64,000 nucleotides of DNA from Vombatus ursinus (lineage: Eukaryota > Chordata > Mammalia > Diprotodontia > Vombatidae). The stretch spans positions 5,843,900-5,907,899 of the forward strand of contig NW_020945064.1 in NCBI RefSeq assembly GCF_900497805.2, given 5' to 3'. Shown here piece by piece: positions 34,026 through 45,869 of the stretch. Position 1 is the first letter of the stretch. Each line of letters begins with the position of its first letter. The notes under the pieces are model-generated. The model did not search any database, had not been told where the DNA came from, and was given only the letters and a program-made list of their open reading frames with translations. The position numbers and the translations under genes were made by a program.

Positions 34026-35724
34026 GATTTCTGGAGAATGGCCACTCTCCCAATCCCAGTGAAAGTCTAATTTGGGACGTAATAAGGGCAACACTCCTAA
34101 GGTTTTTCATTCAGGAATTACTTGTCAATCCTGAACCTCCTGACCTCTGAAAGGTTGTAAGTGATCCTGAGTACGCTAAAACACGGTTATGGGGATAGAG
34201 TGACCACATCCTACGCCAGTTCCAAATTTATTCCTCTCTCATTCGTCCTCTAGCTGAGTGCTGGCTTCCACATGTTTCTGAAGGGTTCTCAACAAATGCT
34301 GTCTATGGCCCACCACGATCACACTGGTTGGGCTGGATGTCAGCGTGTAGCCCCAGACTGACACAGATGAAGGTCTTGCTGTGCTCGTGCTCAAATTGCC
34401 TCTCATCAGCAGTAGGGACACATTAAAACAGTTTGGCACCTGCAGAATCAGAAATAAAGCCACTTCTCTGACTCAAGAGCTGGCAGTGGGTGCGGGTATG
34501 AGGGGAAGAGGGGGAGGGTGGTAGGTTTAAAAAAAAACTAACAAAACAAAACAGGGTGTTATAAAAATCACCACTCTTGTGCCAGGTCACAATTTGAACC
34601 TCTTCCTCAATGTTTTTGTCAGTTAACAACAGATCTTTTACCAGCAAGCCCTTGTTCCCAAAGGCCCCAAGTAGGGAGGATTTAGGACTGCGACAAGGAG
34701 TCAGAGGTGGGGTGGAGAACAGCAGGATGCACATGCCTTAGTCCCTTTAAAAATGACCACAGGGCTGGGGAAAACCTCATTGACTGGAGTGATGGCGCCA
34801 TGGAGCAAATATTCTAGCCAACGTCACCTAGCTTTCCCAACCCCCTGACCAAAGAAAATTACAAATCAGGCTTAGTTCCATGGGGTTGGATCTGTAACCC
34901 TAAGGGCTTAACAAAGAATGATACTCGTCTTTGAGAGTAAGAAGGAAAAGTAAAGATCACAAGGATTTTTGTTTCATGGTATCTGCTTCATTCCTTTCCC
35001 CAGTGGTCTACTCTGAAGCTTGGAGGTGATTCTGAAGGCTACGCCAGCAGAGTATAAACCCAGCTGGACAGCCTTACAGTCTAAGCTTAGCAATGGTGTG
35101 GGGCTGGGGTCTGAAGGCTAGTCCAGTGAAACTCAGAAAGAGTTCATCAGACCTGGCCAACAGGTAACAAATATGTTTGGCCCCAGCCATTCATGAAGAT
35201 TGTCCATTAAGCAGTGAAGGCTCTACACTCGAGGGAGTCCCCATGCTGATGAAAGCATGGCACTACTGAAGTGAATGCCTTCCTAAGGGCCTTCCAAAGG
35301 ATGCATGCCCTAGGACAGCAAGGGCTGCCTCATGCATGGGACTGCTCCACAGGAGCCCAATGGTGCAGCACCTGTCATGAAGTCAGTAACCTCTGGGAAG
35401 CTACAACCAAAGAGACTGAGGGCCCCAACTGGGTCATGAGGTTGTTTCTCCCTTTCACTCATGGAATCCACCCAGGGACTCAGGGGAGGCAGGATGGAAA
35501 GATGTTAAAAAAGTTCTGTATATAAAGTTCAGTGAATAGACACCCTACAGCTGTTCTCATGCAGGTATGGGAGATTCAGAAATTCCAAACGCCTGCATTT
35601 TGCTCTCATCATGGTCTTCTATCTGTGTTGATGGGTTGATCAGCTGCTACTTCATCTTCTGGGTTTCCTGGCGACAATGGTGTTGCATCTGGGGCCATCT
35701 TCCTCCCTCAGGAATGTTGCATTA
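34026..35724. other. No recognised feature
   Basis: Repeat-free sequence. Minus-strand frames at 34239-34463 and 34423-34734 have no domain, and no ACSF3 exon was found. Confidence 0.5.
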
Positions 35725-35915
35725 AATTAGAGGTTCTTAACCTGGACTTCATGAACTTTTTTTTTCATTTCCTCTACATTTTGATAACTATTTCAACAGC
35801 GTTAGTTTTCTTTGTAATCTCCTATATTTTATTTTATGCATTCAAAAATGTTATTCTGAGAAGGCTTCACCAGAGTTGCAAGAGTCCATGACACAAAAAA
35901 GGTTAAGATCTCCCA
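35725..35915. mobile_element. hAT-type MITE
   Basis: Ends aggttcttaacctggact and aaaggttaagatctcc are inverted counterparts. The interior tttattttatgcattcaaaa and tctgagaaggcttcaccaga is shared with the 62303 copy. Confidence 0.75.
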
Positions 35916-36739
35916 ATTTTAGGCCATTGTGTTTTTATTTCCTTCCCTTCCCTTCATTCCCCATGTCTATCTATCTCTTCCTTCCCCACCCCTCATCCCA
36001 TGCTTTTCCCTTCAGTAACTCCTGGTGACCTTTACTGAGATTTTCTGTGGTAATTTCTTAGCATATACTACATAGTTTAGCCTGGGGGTGGGGGTGGGGG
36101 GGAGCAGACTTCTCTGGCTGACTTACTGGACCTGCTTCTCCCACAAAGTCTAGCAACTCTAGTCCCAGCAAATTACTTCCTCCCCCCCAACCTCTGGATG
36201 TCTGATAATCCCAACCCCTTAGCAGGGCATCTGACTCATCTGCCCCCCACCAATTCAGAACAACTGGGGAGCCATGCTCTGAAGATGCTGGCAGTCTTCT
36301 GGACAACCGTGTCCATTCAATGCAATGATAATCCCCTGTTTTCAAGGAATACCGACCCACTGAGTGTAAATGGAACCCCTGGCTTTGTTGAGGGGGCTCT
36401 TTTGGTTCTCCCTCGGCATCTGGAATAGAACCCAGGGTCCGAAGAAAGAATCCTGGCTGTTAGTATTGAGTACCAAACAGCAAGAGGACGGGGTTCACTG
36501 CTGAGGAAGGGATTGGTACTACACTGGAATCTGGGGACAAGGAAAGGGTTAGTGAAAGCCAAGTACGACTACTCCTCTTGAAATTTCTAAAAATACCTGA
36601 CAGAAGGAAGGGGCCAGGCATGAAGGGAGGAAGCTAGCCAGTGGTTCTGTGACCCCTTTAGGAGATCACTCTTCCTACAGTTTTCTGGCTCCCTTCAGTA
36701 TTTCTGAACTGCAAGTTTGATTTGGGCAGGGAAAGGGTT
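35916..36739. other. No recognised feature
   Basis: Unique sequence with a GGGGGTG tract at 36084-36102. Short frames on both strands show no family. Confidence 0.45.
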
Positions 36740-37060
36740 AAGTTTAATTTATACTGATTCCTATTTAATATCATTCTCTCCCCGTCGGAGCCGGCAGCTG
36801 TGAGCTGATTGTACTCTCTCATTATGCAGTCTGTATCGCTAATGGCCTGTGACAAAGGCATGCCATCTTCCAGGCCTTACCCCCGAGAGCCAATTAAACA
36901 CACATACTCCCTTCCTGTTTGCAGCGCATTACAATGAAATTAAACTGAATTTCAAAATCATTTTCTCCTAAAGACATCTCTTTACAATAATTAATGCATG
37001 CTATTCCTTTTCAACTGAAATATTCATCAGGAGTGTTGACTAAAAAAAATTTTTTTTAAA
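36740..37060. promoter_or_regulatory. Candidate conserved non-coding element (enhancer-like)
   Basis: Repeat-free block rich in balanced AT motifs (ccaattaaaca, caataattaatgcatgc, tgaaattaaactgaat) with an E-box-like cagctg. It lacks CpG decay into TG-rich filler and has no long frame. The texture resembles deeply conserved developmental enhancers of vertebrates. Conservation was not tested. Confidence 0.35.
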
Positions 37061-38944
37061 GCTGACTGCCCCACATTTCCCATTGCTTACTGCCATCATC
37101 AACTCACTGAACCTCGCTGTTGGCAAAATTCACAGGGTTTCAGTTCCAGTGTTTTTAAAGGAAGAGAAAAAAAATATTTGCAGGTTTTTGTTGTTGTTGT
37201 TGTTGTTGTTTTTTTAAATCTGAAGTTAAAAATAAAGGAAGATGGCCACAAAGGGAGTCTCACTGGAAAGTCAAGTTTCCAATTCTGGGGTATTTGTGAT
37301 GCTGCAGCAGTGATACACTAAGATGAAAATGGGAAGTAGTTTCAATGCTACGGTTCTTATATACGGAATTAAAATCATAATAAAAGCGGAGTTCTGTATC
37401 CATTAGATTAGCTTGCTTTAATGAGGTGGAATGAACAAAAGAAAAACAGGACATACAGTAGAACGCATGTCAATAAGCTAACAGTATGCCACCATGGACA
37501 GAGGCATCAGCGAATAAATTAATGCAAAGGTATTTATTTACCAGAAGCTTTCAAGTACCAAAGAACTTCTGGTACTGGGGCGAATCTATTAGGAATAGAG
37601 CTATCTGTGTTTTTATTTTGCCATATATGACATTCTATTTTTTTAGGCACTTCAGAGAACTGTGTGTATGCATAGACATAAATGTGTGTGCCTATATTAT
37701 ATGTGATATTACATAAATTTATAATATAAATATCACACACACATATATATGAAATACATTTCTGGGGTGGTAGGTAGAAAGGTCTTGAACCCACTTTCCC
37801 TGGGGGTTAGGGATAAACATCCATCCTCCAAACCCTGCGGAATTCTACAAATAATCCTCTTGCAGTTCAGTAAACCCTATCCTTCTCTGCTTCAAGCCAG
37901 TAAAAAATGGAGCCCAGACCCTCTTACAGGGAGGGAGATACACTTTTGCCTCCTCACCTTCACCAGGTAGGCTAACCTAACTCTTTCTGACCTGAGCTGG
38001 AAAGGAGAGGAGGAGAGGAAAGATAGGGATGGGAATCTGTGTGTGCCTGGGTGGGGTTCCGGTCAGAGGGGGAGAGAAGACAATTAAGGACTTGTGCAAA
38101 CCCCAATCCGGCCTGCCTTCGCAGGGGTACTTCATCACAGGAAGGCAGAGTGGGACACATCCTCCCTGTTTTAGGGTGGGAGCTCTGAGATTCAAGAGGA
38201 CCTCAGGAGTGGTGGGGATTCCCTGCTATCCAAGGGGAGCCTGCAGGGCTCTCACTCCTGAGTTTCTACTCCTGGCCCTGCATTCATTCATTGGCCCTTA
38301 CCAAGAGCTCTAGTCATTCAAGAGGAAGGCTCTGGCCACAGCAGTAATATAATCTGAATCCCTGAGAGACCGGAGCACCAGGAACAATCTCTTCCAAGGA
38401 GGCCACAGGAACTATATTATTTACTATTAAAAACAAGCACAACCACTTCTCTCTTCTCTCATCCACATATGCACCTTTATCACAAGAAGATCCCAATCCC
38501 TCTCCAGCTTTGCAGTGGGGCCAGGCTGCTGGTCTGATGCCAGAACAAGGAGGTGGAAGGAGACCATGTCTGGGATAGGGAAGGCAGGAAGGGTAGGGTT
38601 TACTGCAGTGGGTGGGAGGGAATGATTTGCAGAACCCTTTTCAAGCAGTGAGGTGGCTTTGTGTATGGCAACCAGGAAGGGGTTTACAGAATGCATCTTG
38701 AGTCTAAAGTTTCTAAAAATGGACTCTTCTGTGGTGCAGAGAGAACATGTAGAGTTAAGTAAGGATTGCTCCTTTTCCTTGCAAACTTCTTCTAGCAATC
38801 CTGTGAAGCAAATCGCAGGAGCATTCCCTTCTCATGCCCTTGCTCTACAGTCATGGAAACCAAGGTGGAATGGATTAAGGGTCTGCCTTCCTATTAGGTG
38901 TGGTGGCAGAAGCAGGACAAGATCAGCTCTGGGGAGTGGGCCCA
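37061..38944. other. No recognised feature except simple repeats
   Basis: A (GTT)n run lies at 37188-37210 and an AT/TG-rich, partly self-complementary patch at 37660-37755. The rest is unique. Confidence 0.5.
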
Positions 38945-38945
38945 T

Positions 38946-39130
38946 TAGAGCAGGGCTTCTTAAACTGTTTTGCTGCCATGGACCCTCTGTCAGTCCGGTG
39001 AAGCCTCTTCTCAGAACTACGTTTGAAAATGCAGAAAATAAAATACATAGAACTACAGAGGAAATCAATCATATTGAAATAGCTACCAAAATATTTTTTT
39101 TAAAAGTTCACAGACATCAGGTTAAATCTC
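38946..39130. mobile_element. hAT-type MITE, opposite orientation
   Basis: gcttcttaaactgttttgct, ggtgaagcctcttctcagaa, gaaaataaaatacatagaac and ttacagaggaaatcaatcata-like text are the reverse complement of the 62303 copy. The 209-codon frame starting at 38653 runs through this element and is therefore not a gene. Confidence 0.75.
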
Positions 39131-39339
39131 ACCAACCTCTCCCCACCCCCTCTGCCTCAGGAAGGAGTGGGATTGGGTTTTGTTCTAAATGCTGGCCCTT
39201 CTTCCTATTTGTGGCCATTTCTTTGTACAAGTTTACTGGGTCAGTGGGATCAACAATTGTCTCCAAACGGACACTGACTTAGGACATCAAGGCTTGATGT
39301 CAGGATAAACACCCTAACAAATAGAATGTAAGTGGATTG

Positions 39340-39505
39340 GGACATAGTGCGTTCCCCCTCATCAGAAGTCTACACTAGATAACCACCTACCAGGTATGTT
39401 GTAAGTGGGGATTCTTCTTGGGATTTAAGTTGCACTAGATGGCCATGGAGAGAGGATCCTTCCACAATGGAAATTCTGTGATACGATTTGTCAAATGAAT
39501 GGTGG
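39340..39505 (+). mobile_element. CR1-like LINE 3' tail (tentative)
   Basis: gataaccacctaccaggtat, then gggattcttcttggg, actagatggcc and attctgtgatacg parallel the end of the 58050-58545 copy. Confidence 0.5.
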
Positions 39506-39994
39506 GAGCATTTCTCTGATTACAGCACTGGTGAGTTACGAAGAGGCAAAAAACTGGAGATCCCTTCTAATTTCTGACAGCATCATTCTGTTCTCATCGA
39601 CAAAGGACTAGGCCCTGATCAGTTTCTGAGAGAGTGTGTGAGGGGATTGGAGGGAGGAATGAGGGGGTAGGAGAGAAGAGGTTCCCCCAGCACGTTCTGC
39701 TCTGGGAGCCAGCCTGGAAGCAGATGTTCCTCAAATGCTCCAAGTTGAAAGGACACACTGACATCGCAGGAATGAGACCTGCATGTAAATTGCAGAGGTG
39801 CCGTGACATCTTCAAATGAACAAAACAAACAGCTTCTGAGATCCTATGGAAATTAATCCTGGCTTCTCTTTGACTCTGGCTGACAAGTGTTGCATGACGC
39901 ACCTTCATCCTTCATTACTTTAAATAATGGATCAGGTTTGCCTCTGCTAGGCTACATAGAAGAAGAGGTTTTAATGTATGGAAAAATGTTAAGT

Positions 39995-40500
39995 AAAATA
40001 ATAATAATGCTGATGATAGCCAGCATTTCTATGGTGCTTGTTACATGGGTTATCTAACTTGATTTTCACAACAACCCTGTGAGGGAGGTGTTATTATTAA
40101 CCCCATTTATAGATGAGGAAAGGTTAAATCACTTTCCCAGGATCACAAGGCTAATAAGTGACTGAGCCAGCATTTGAGCTCAGGTTTTACTAACCCCAGG
40201 GCAGCTAGGTGGCCCAGTGGATAGAACGCTGGGCCTGGAGTCAGATGAGATAGACTCATCTTTTGGAGTTCAAATCTGGCCTCAGACACTAGGTAGGTGA
40301 CCCTGGGCAAGTCACTTAACCCTATTTGCCTCAGTTTCCTCATCTGTAAAGTGAGATTCAAAGGGAAATGGCAAACCACTCCAGTATCATTGCCAAGAAA
40401 ACCCCAAATGGGGTCATGGAGAGTCGGACACGATTGAAAAATGACTGAACAACAACTTACTAAGTCCAAGTCCAATACCCTATCCTCTGTGCTACCCAGA
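39995..40500 (-). mobile_element. MIR/THER-type SINE split by SINE1
   Basis: The left part (gctgatgatagccagcattt, cacaacaaccctgtgaggga, caggatcacaaggctaataa) stops at 40196. Its end (tccaataccctatcctctgt, gctacccag) resumes at 40456 after the inserted SINE. Confidence 0.88.
40197..40455 (+). mobile_element. Marsupial SINE1-type element, full length
   Basis: Head gggcagctaggtggcccagt, core gtgaccctgggcaagtcact, then gggaaatggcaaaccactcc and aaaaccccaaatggggtcat, ending tgactgaacaacaac. Seven-base flanks ttactaa on both sides are the target-site duplication. Confidence 0.93.
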
Positions 40501-41264
40501 TGAAAATTGTTTCAGATCCCAGTGAGCAGCAGGAAGGGGTCAGAGGGAAGGAATGAATAGGGCTCTTTATGGTGCGAGGCTTTTGATATTATGAAGAGAT
40601 AGACCCAAGACCCATTCCACTGGGGTCATGGGGGTAGAGTGGGAGAGAAAGAGAAGACCAAGAAATGACCCATGAGCTGATCTCACTGATTTGGCCTGTT
40701 CGATGAGCAATTAGAGCCTAGAGTCCAAAATGACCCATAAATGGAGCCAACCAAAATTTCATGCAGATCTGCCTCACTTTAAAAAACAAAATAAAAAAAA
40801 AAAACAGCCCCACCTGATATAAGAAAAGATGATTTACAAAACCAGCGAGTTTTGTTTGTTACATGGATGGGTCAGGGTGATCACTTGCATTTCAAGAGCA
40901 TTCTTTGTGATGCATCCAAAATGATTTAATTTCCATAGACCTTTTCAGAAAACATATCTATCATGGAAAGTGAGTCATGTTCCCAGGTACCTGGAGAGGT
41001 GAAGCTCCTGGAGTAGTCTCCATTTTGAATCTGAAAGTCAGAGAGAACTCATAGACAGGACCCACATGAGTCAATCATAGACACTTCCATTTTACCTTGC
41101 TCCATGGAATTAGGTCACCTCACCTCATCTGGTCATGATATTTCCCTACTACATGCCTATGTTCTTCAGAGATGCTCTAAGAGGGAACCCAGGGCTGATC
41201 CCCAAGAAAGAATGCAAGACAGTATCTGATGTCCTCTTTTTCTTCATCCTCAGAATATAGTAAC
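40501..41264. other. No recognised feature
   Basis: Unique sequence with an A-rich patch at 40780-40806. Confidence 0.45.
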
Positions 41265-41530
41265 ACATGTATATATACACACACACGCATGCAACACGTG
41301 TGCATGCACAATCACCATACTATATCAATACATGCATGTATACATACACACATGTACAATGCCTACATACACCATCACAATTATGTTAACATGTGTATAC
41401 ACACGTGTGCACATGCATATGTATATAAGCACACACAATTTAAGCTTGACACTACACCAATATTTTCTAGATACCCTGTGTGTATATGCAGATATACAAG
41501 TACATATACACATATATGAACATACAGGTA
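41265..41530 (+). repeat. CA/TA-rich degenerate microsatellite
   Basis: Mixed acacac, atgtat and catgca repeats. The His/Thr-rich frames are artefacts. Confidence 0.9.
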
Positions 41531-41619
41531 TATGTCTTAATAGCTTAAAATGGCATTAAGACTCTTGGGACTTTAAAAACATATATATTTTTAAAAACCA
41601 CACTGCACGTATGTGCATT

Positions 41620-41795
41620 TGTATGTGTGTAAAAACTTTCCTCCCAACCTTGTAAGGTAAGTAGTACAAATACAATCATACTCATTTTACAAATAAGGAA
41701 ACTAAGTCACAGAAAAGTAAGGGAATTTGTTCAAAATCACACATCCAGTAAATTTCATCCCTGGGCTTTCTGACCAGGCTGAGGTCGTAGCCCTT
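41620..41795 (-). mobile_element. MIR-family SINE
   Basis: Antisense: actcattttacaaataagga, aactaagtcacagaaaagta and ccctttccac. It lies 75 bp from the ACSF3 donor site. Confidence 0.7.
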
Positions 41796-41870
41796 TCCAC
41801 TCTCCCTAAACCACCTCTCAGTGAATCCTCTTTTCAGACTGAGTACATGAAAAGCATAAGTGGTTCATAC

Positions 41871-41997
41871 CTGTTTTAAACCAGCCATCGGGTGTGAAAG
41901 CACTCTTGGTTTCTTCAGGCTTGTTCCAATATTCTCGAAATACTGTAGGGCCTCTCACCAAAAGTTCCCCTTCTCTGCCCTCTGAGCCCAGAGTCAC
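41871..41997 (-). CDS. ACSF3: ACSF3 internal coding exon (malonyl-CoA synthetase, mitochondrial)
   Basis: Reading the minus strand, 42 codons plus one base encode a peptide with the core [20 protein letters not shown] followed by [15 protein letters not shown] recognise this as ACSF3, an acyl-CoA synthetase of the adenylate-forming (ANL) superfamily that activates malonate and methylmalonate in mitochondria. GELLVRG and the YW pair belong to the conserved block before the hinge. GWFKTG is the start of the GWFKTGD signature, whose aspartate would come from the next exon. The acceptor reads ttctttag before GTGACTCTG, behind a pyrimidine-rich tract. The donor reads ACAG then gtatga. The exon starts in phase 0 and ends after the first base of a codon, which as far as I recall matches the human gene. 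The frame is open throughout. The first eight residues (VTLGSEGR) are the part most diverged from human as I remember it. Flanking exons were not found here. Confidence 0.93.
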
Positions 41998-42829
41998 CTA
42001 AAGAAAAGCAGGGGGGAAGAAGGTGAATCTTACTTTTGAAGCAAGGCAAGAAAAGAGAAACATGTAGCCAGGAAGCCAGGGAGTATTCTTGCCTGGCCAA
42101 ACATAGGTCACACTGAGGTGTGGTCAGTTCTGATCCTAATGCATTTCTCCCACAGTGCGGAACATTTATTCCCTGAGTGCTTACAGCATGTGACACTGTC
42201 CCCAGTGCTACGTGGGGTAGGGAGGACACATGCACGCTGCCTTCAGGCAGCTTACTATCAGTCAAGCACCCGGAGCCTATTGTCTGCCGTACAAAGCACC
42301 CTGTGTATCTAGAAGAGGCTCTCTGACACAGCTTCTCTCTACAGCCTCTGTTTGCTAGATTTTGAGTTGAAATGAAGAAAATGAAAGCAGCTCTAAGTTT
42401 TTCCTTTCCATGACCGCTTTTCCAATATAGATGGGCTTTTATAGTCACTGGCTCCCTCTGATAGACTAGGAGTCCAGCTACTGCCATTTCTATCCTGCAG
42501 CTTGATCCTGGACAGTTTTATAGCAGAGCATTGATTTTCCTCTTGCTTCAGGAATTGTGGGGACTTCAGTTGTGAAATCAAATGCTGCTCTGAGCACACA
42601 ACAAGGCTTGTCCCCAGATTGGTGCTTGGATGGCAGCTTTTCACCCAAGCTTGCAAAGAAGGGATGAACCCTAGGGTCTGCTCTAGCCAGTTGGAAGCAG
42701 TTCAGCTGTGGAGGGAGTAGGGGCCAGAAGTAGGGAGTGGAGGAGAGAAAAACTACCACAATAGGTGAGACTCAGGCCAATGAATAGTGGAGGCATGTCA
42801 TAAGATAAGAATAACAAATTATGAAACTA
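41998..42829 (-). other. ACSF3: ACSF3 intron next to the acceptor
   Basis: A long open frame (190 codons, 41915-42487) runs from the intron into the exon in a different frame from the ACSF3 peptide, so it is fortuitous. The acceptor pyrimidine tract is at 41999-42030. No repeat was recognised. Confidence 0.55.
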
Positions 42830-43490
42830 TGTGTTAATTAATTATACTTTTATTAAGCAACTGCTTGGATGCAAATAGCTGGAGTGGATACAAAAATAAA
42901 GACAAAATAGGCCCCATTCTAGAGGAACTTTTAATCTAATAGGAGAAAAGAAAAACAAACATACAAATAATCATGGTACTTGGATAGAACTCTGGGCCTG
43001 GAGTCAAGAAGAGCTGAGGTCAAATCCAGCCTCAGACACTTACTAGTTGTATGACTTTGGGCAAATCACTTACCCTTTGTTAGCCTCAGTTTCCTTGACT
43101 GTAAAATCAGGATAATAATTACACCTAACTTCCAGGGTTGCTGTGAGGATGAGATGATATTTGTAAAACACAGTGTCTGATATGTAAATGTTAGTTGTTA
43201 TCATCATCATCATCACCCAAGGAAAATGGTATAAGAAACAGGAGGAGAGGGAGAGTCCTGTCATCTGAAGAGACCAGAGAAGGATTCATAGAGGAGGTGG
43301 CATCTGACTTGCTTGAAAGGAGTGACTTCAACAGATAAATATGGGATAAGTGATGAGGGTGAGAAAGGAAGGTTTGTTCTAGCCATGTAGAATGCCATAA
43401 GCAAAGGAATAGGGAGAATGTACAGAAGGAGGTACAAGTATCTGGAGCATTAAAAACAATGACAGGATACATTACAAAAGGAAAAGGCAG
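42830..43490 (-). mobile_element. L2 LINE 3' region, antisense, split by a MIR
   Basis: The antisense terminus (acttttattaagcaactgct, aaaataaagacaaaataggc) stops at about 42972. It resumes at 43206 with gagaaggattcatagaggag, tggcatctgacttgcttgaa and gaatgccataagcaaaggaa, typical of antisense L2. Confidence 0.75.
42975..43205 (+). mobile_element. MIR/THER-type SINE inserted in L2
   Basis: ctctgggcctggagtcaaga, tgactttgggcaaatcactt, cagtttccttgactgtaaaa and gtgaggatgagatgatattt. Confidence 0.88.
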
Positions 43491-44009
43491 ACATTGAGGA
43501 GCTAGGGTTGGCTGATATTTAGAGCTGATGGTTTTCCTAGCTGTGAGAATCTGCTTCTCATCCCTATAACCATGGACTGATAGACTCTAGATAAAAAATC
43601 TCTTTCATCCCTCTCAGCAAATGATCTCCTTGTCCTTCCAATTACAAAATTACTCATGGCCAGGACAATCTACATTATGACTGCAGTGATACTAAAGATA
43701 CTACAATTCTTTCTATTTTGAATCTTAATAAGATAGGTAGCTCTGAACTCCCAAGTATTGCCCTTAATTGGCTGGCTTTTCCCCAAGAAAGCTCATATTC
43801 AAGGTCTTATCCTGTTTTGTATTCTGCAGCAGTCTACAACAATTTGGACTAAAAGATCTTCCTGGCATCTTCAACAAATTTCCCAGGACTTTTAAACTGT
43901 TTTTGTTGAAACTTAGGATACACACTTCCAGGTCACGTGAGTAACAAACCTGGGGGTGGGGAAAGGGGAGTCTGAAATTACCAAAAATCTTAGGAAGAAG
44001 ACAACTCAA

Positions 44010-45425
44010 AGACCCTGGACATAAGTAGATAAATCAATAGGTAAACATTAACAATAGAAAGAACTATAGCCTCCAGATCTATTAAACAAGTTGAGGCACC
44101 TATGAATAAATAATGTAAAATAAGGGAAAATGATACAGCACTTGATGAAAACAGAGGACCATGTGGAAAGTGAGAACATAGAATCATAACATGCTGTTCC
44201 TGAGGGGTTCAAAAGAGAAATGAGAAGTATGAGAACATAATTTATAGCCTGCATAGCAAAAATAACGGGCAGAATAGAAAAACTGGAAAGTCTCACCAAA
44301 GAAACAAAAAGAGAAAACAATAGACAGGGAATGCAAATATATGGAAGTGAAGGACAATCTAAAAGAAAAGAAGCAAAAAGCAGTAACATTAAAAGAAAAT
44401 ATGTTCACTATACAAGGAAAATGTACTGATCTCGAAGACAGGACTCAGAGAGACAACCTAAACATCAAAGGTCTCACAGAAGAACAAGACAGGACAAAAA
44501 ATCCTTACCATCATAATGCAGGAAATAATAGAAAAAAACTGCCCAGAACCTCTGAACATAGAAAATGAAATACCAATGGAAAGAATTCATAAATCACCTC
44601 CAGAAAAAAAAACAAAAACAAAAACAAAAACAAAAACCCAAGGCTGCAAACTCCAAGATACGCAGTGGTTAAATTGAACAATTCAATTTAGAAACAACAA
44701 ATTCTGCAAAAGATCAGGATCAACTTTCAAATACAAAAGAAAGGACATTTGAATAAAGCAAGAACATTCTGCCCTCATTAGAAAACATAGGGGGGGATGG
44801 AAACTTAAGATGCTATAAGGTTATTATGCATTAGTTATACCAACATCCAACAAGACAAGAAATTCAACTTCTCATACTTCTCTGATAACACTCTGGATCC
44901 CACAGGTACAAAATTTTTATTATAGCTCTTTTTTATATTGGCAAAGAACTAGAAACTAAGGGGCTGCCCATCAAACAGGGAAAGCTTGTTCCAAATTAAT
45001 GGCATATGAATGTAATGGAATACTACTGTGATGTAAGAAATGACAAAAGGGATGGCTTTAGAGAAACCTGGAAGACCTGTATGGACTGATGCAGAGTAAA
45101 GTAAGTAGAACCAGGAGAAATTATACTATAACATCAATATTGTAAAAATGAACAATTTTGAAAGATTTAAGAATTCTGATCAACTCAATAATCAATCATG
45201 ATTCCAGAGGACTGATGATGAAGCATGACACTCTATCTACCAATGGAAAGAGGATAGACGAACATGCACAGTGAGGCATAGATCTGTGCACGTGGCCAAT
45301 GTGGGAATTTTTTTGTTTTGCTAGATTATGTTAGTCACAAGGGTTTTCATTTTGTTTTTCTTTTTTTCAGTTGTAGGGGAGGAAGAAAAAAATAGATGCT
45401 TAATATTTGAGAAAAAAAATTTTAA
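44010..45425 (+). mobile_element. L1 LINE with large internal deletion
   Basis: The left part (to about 44780) is L1 ORF1. The frame from 44341 reads LKENMFTIQGKCTDLEDRTQ then RDNLNIKGL, the coiled-coil end and start of the RNA-binding domain. From about 44900 the text is the ORF2 C-terminus and 3' UTR (gtaatggaatactactgtga, gtagaaccaggagaaatta, gactgatgatgaagcatgac). Almost all of ORF2 is missing. Confidence 0.85.
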
Positions 45426-45777
45426 AATAGAGCTGTAGAATATGGGAACATAGGGAAGTTACCTATAACTATGTTTGTAAAGAAACCAGAGAGCACTGTC
45501 CAAAATCATCAGTCTCCTTTGTAGCATGTGGAGTCCAAAACAAACACATCACATATTACTTTAAACAGAGGAGCCTCAGTTGAAGGTTATGTTGTTGGAC
45601 TATTTATACATATAAAATTATATTATTTATCTATAATTCTGTTGGCCTGCTTCTCAAAGAGAATCACCTTTCTCATGTGGATCCCATTACCAAACTCCCT
45701 GGTAAATATAACAAAGATAACAACACCATAAGTCTTTCTTTTTTTCTGGAACATTTTTAATTTCCTTACCTTCTTCT

Positions 45778-45779
45778 TT

Positions 45780-45817
<38 letters not shown>

Positions 45818-45855
45818 TGTCTCTCTCTCTCTCTCTCTCTGTCTCTCTCCTCTCT
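45778..45855 (+). repeat. (TC)n microsatellite
   Basis: Nearly pure tctctc with a few tgtctc interruptions. The Arg/Glu frame on the other strand is an artefact. Confidence 0.95.
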
Positions 45856-45869
45856 ACTACCCCTCTCCA

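Noticed and set aside
38653-39282. 209-codon open frame on the plus strand
   Set aside because: It reads through a hAT-type MITE at 38946-39130 and low-complexity sequence. No domain and no splice context.
41915-42487. 190-codon open frame on the minus strand
   Set aside because: It overlaps the ACSF3 exon in a different reading frame and runs into the intron. It has no recognisable domain, so it is fortuitous.
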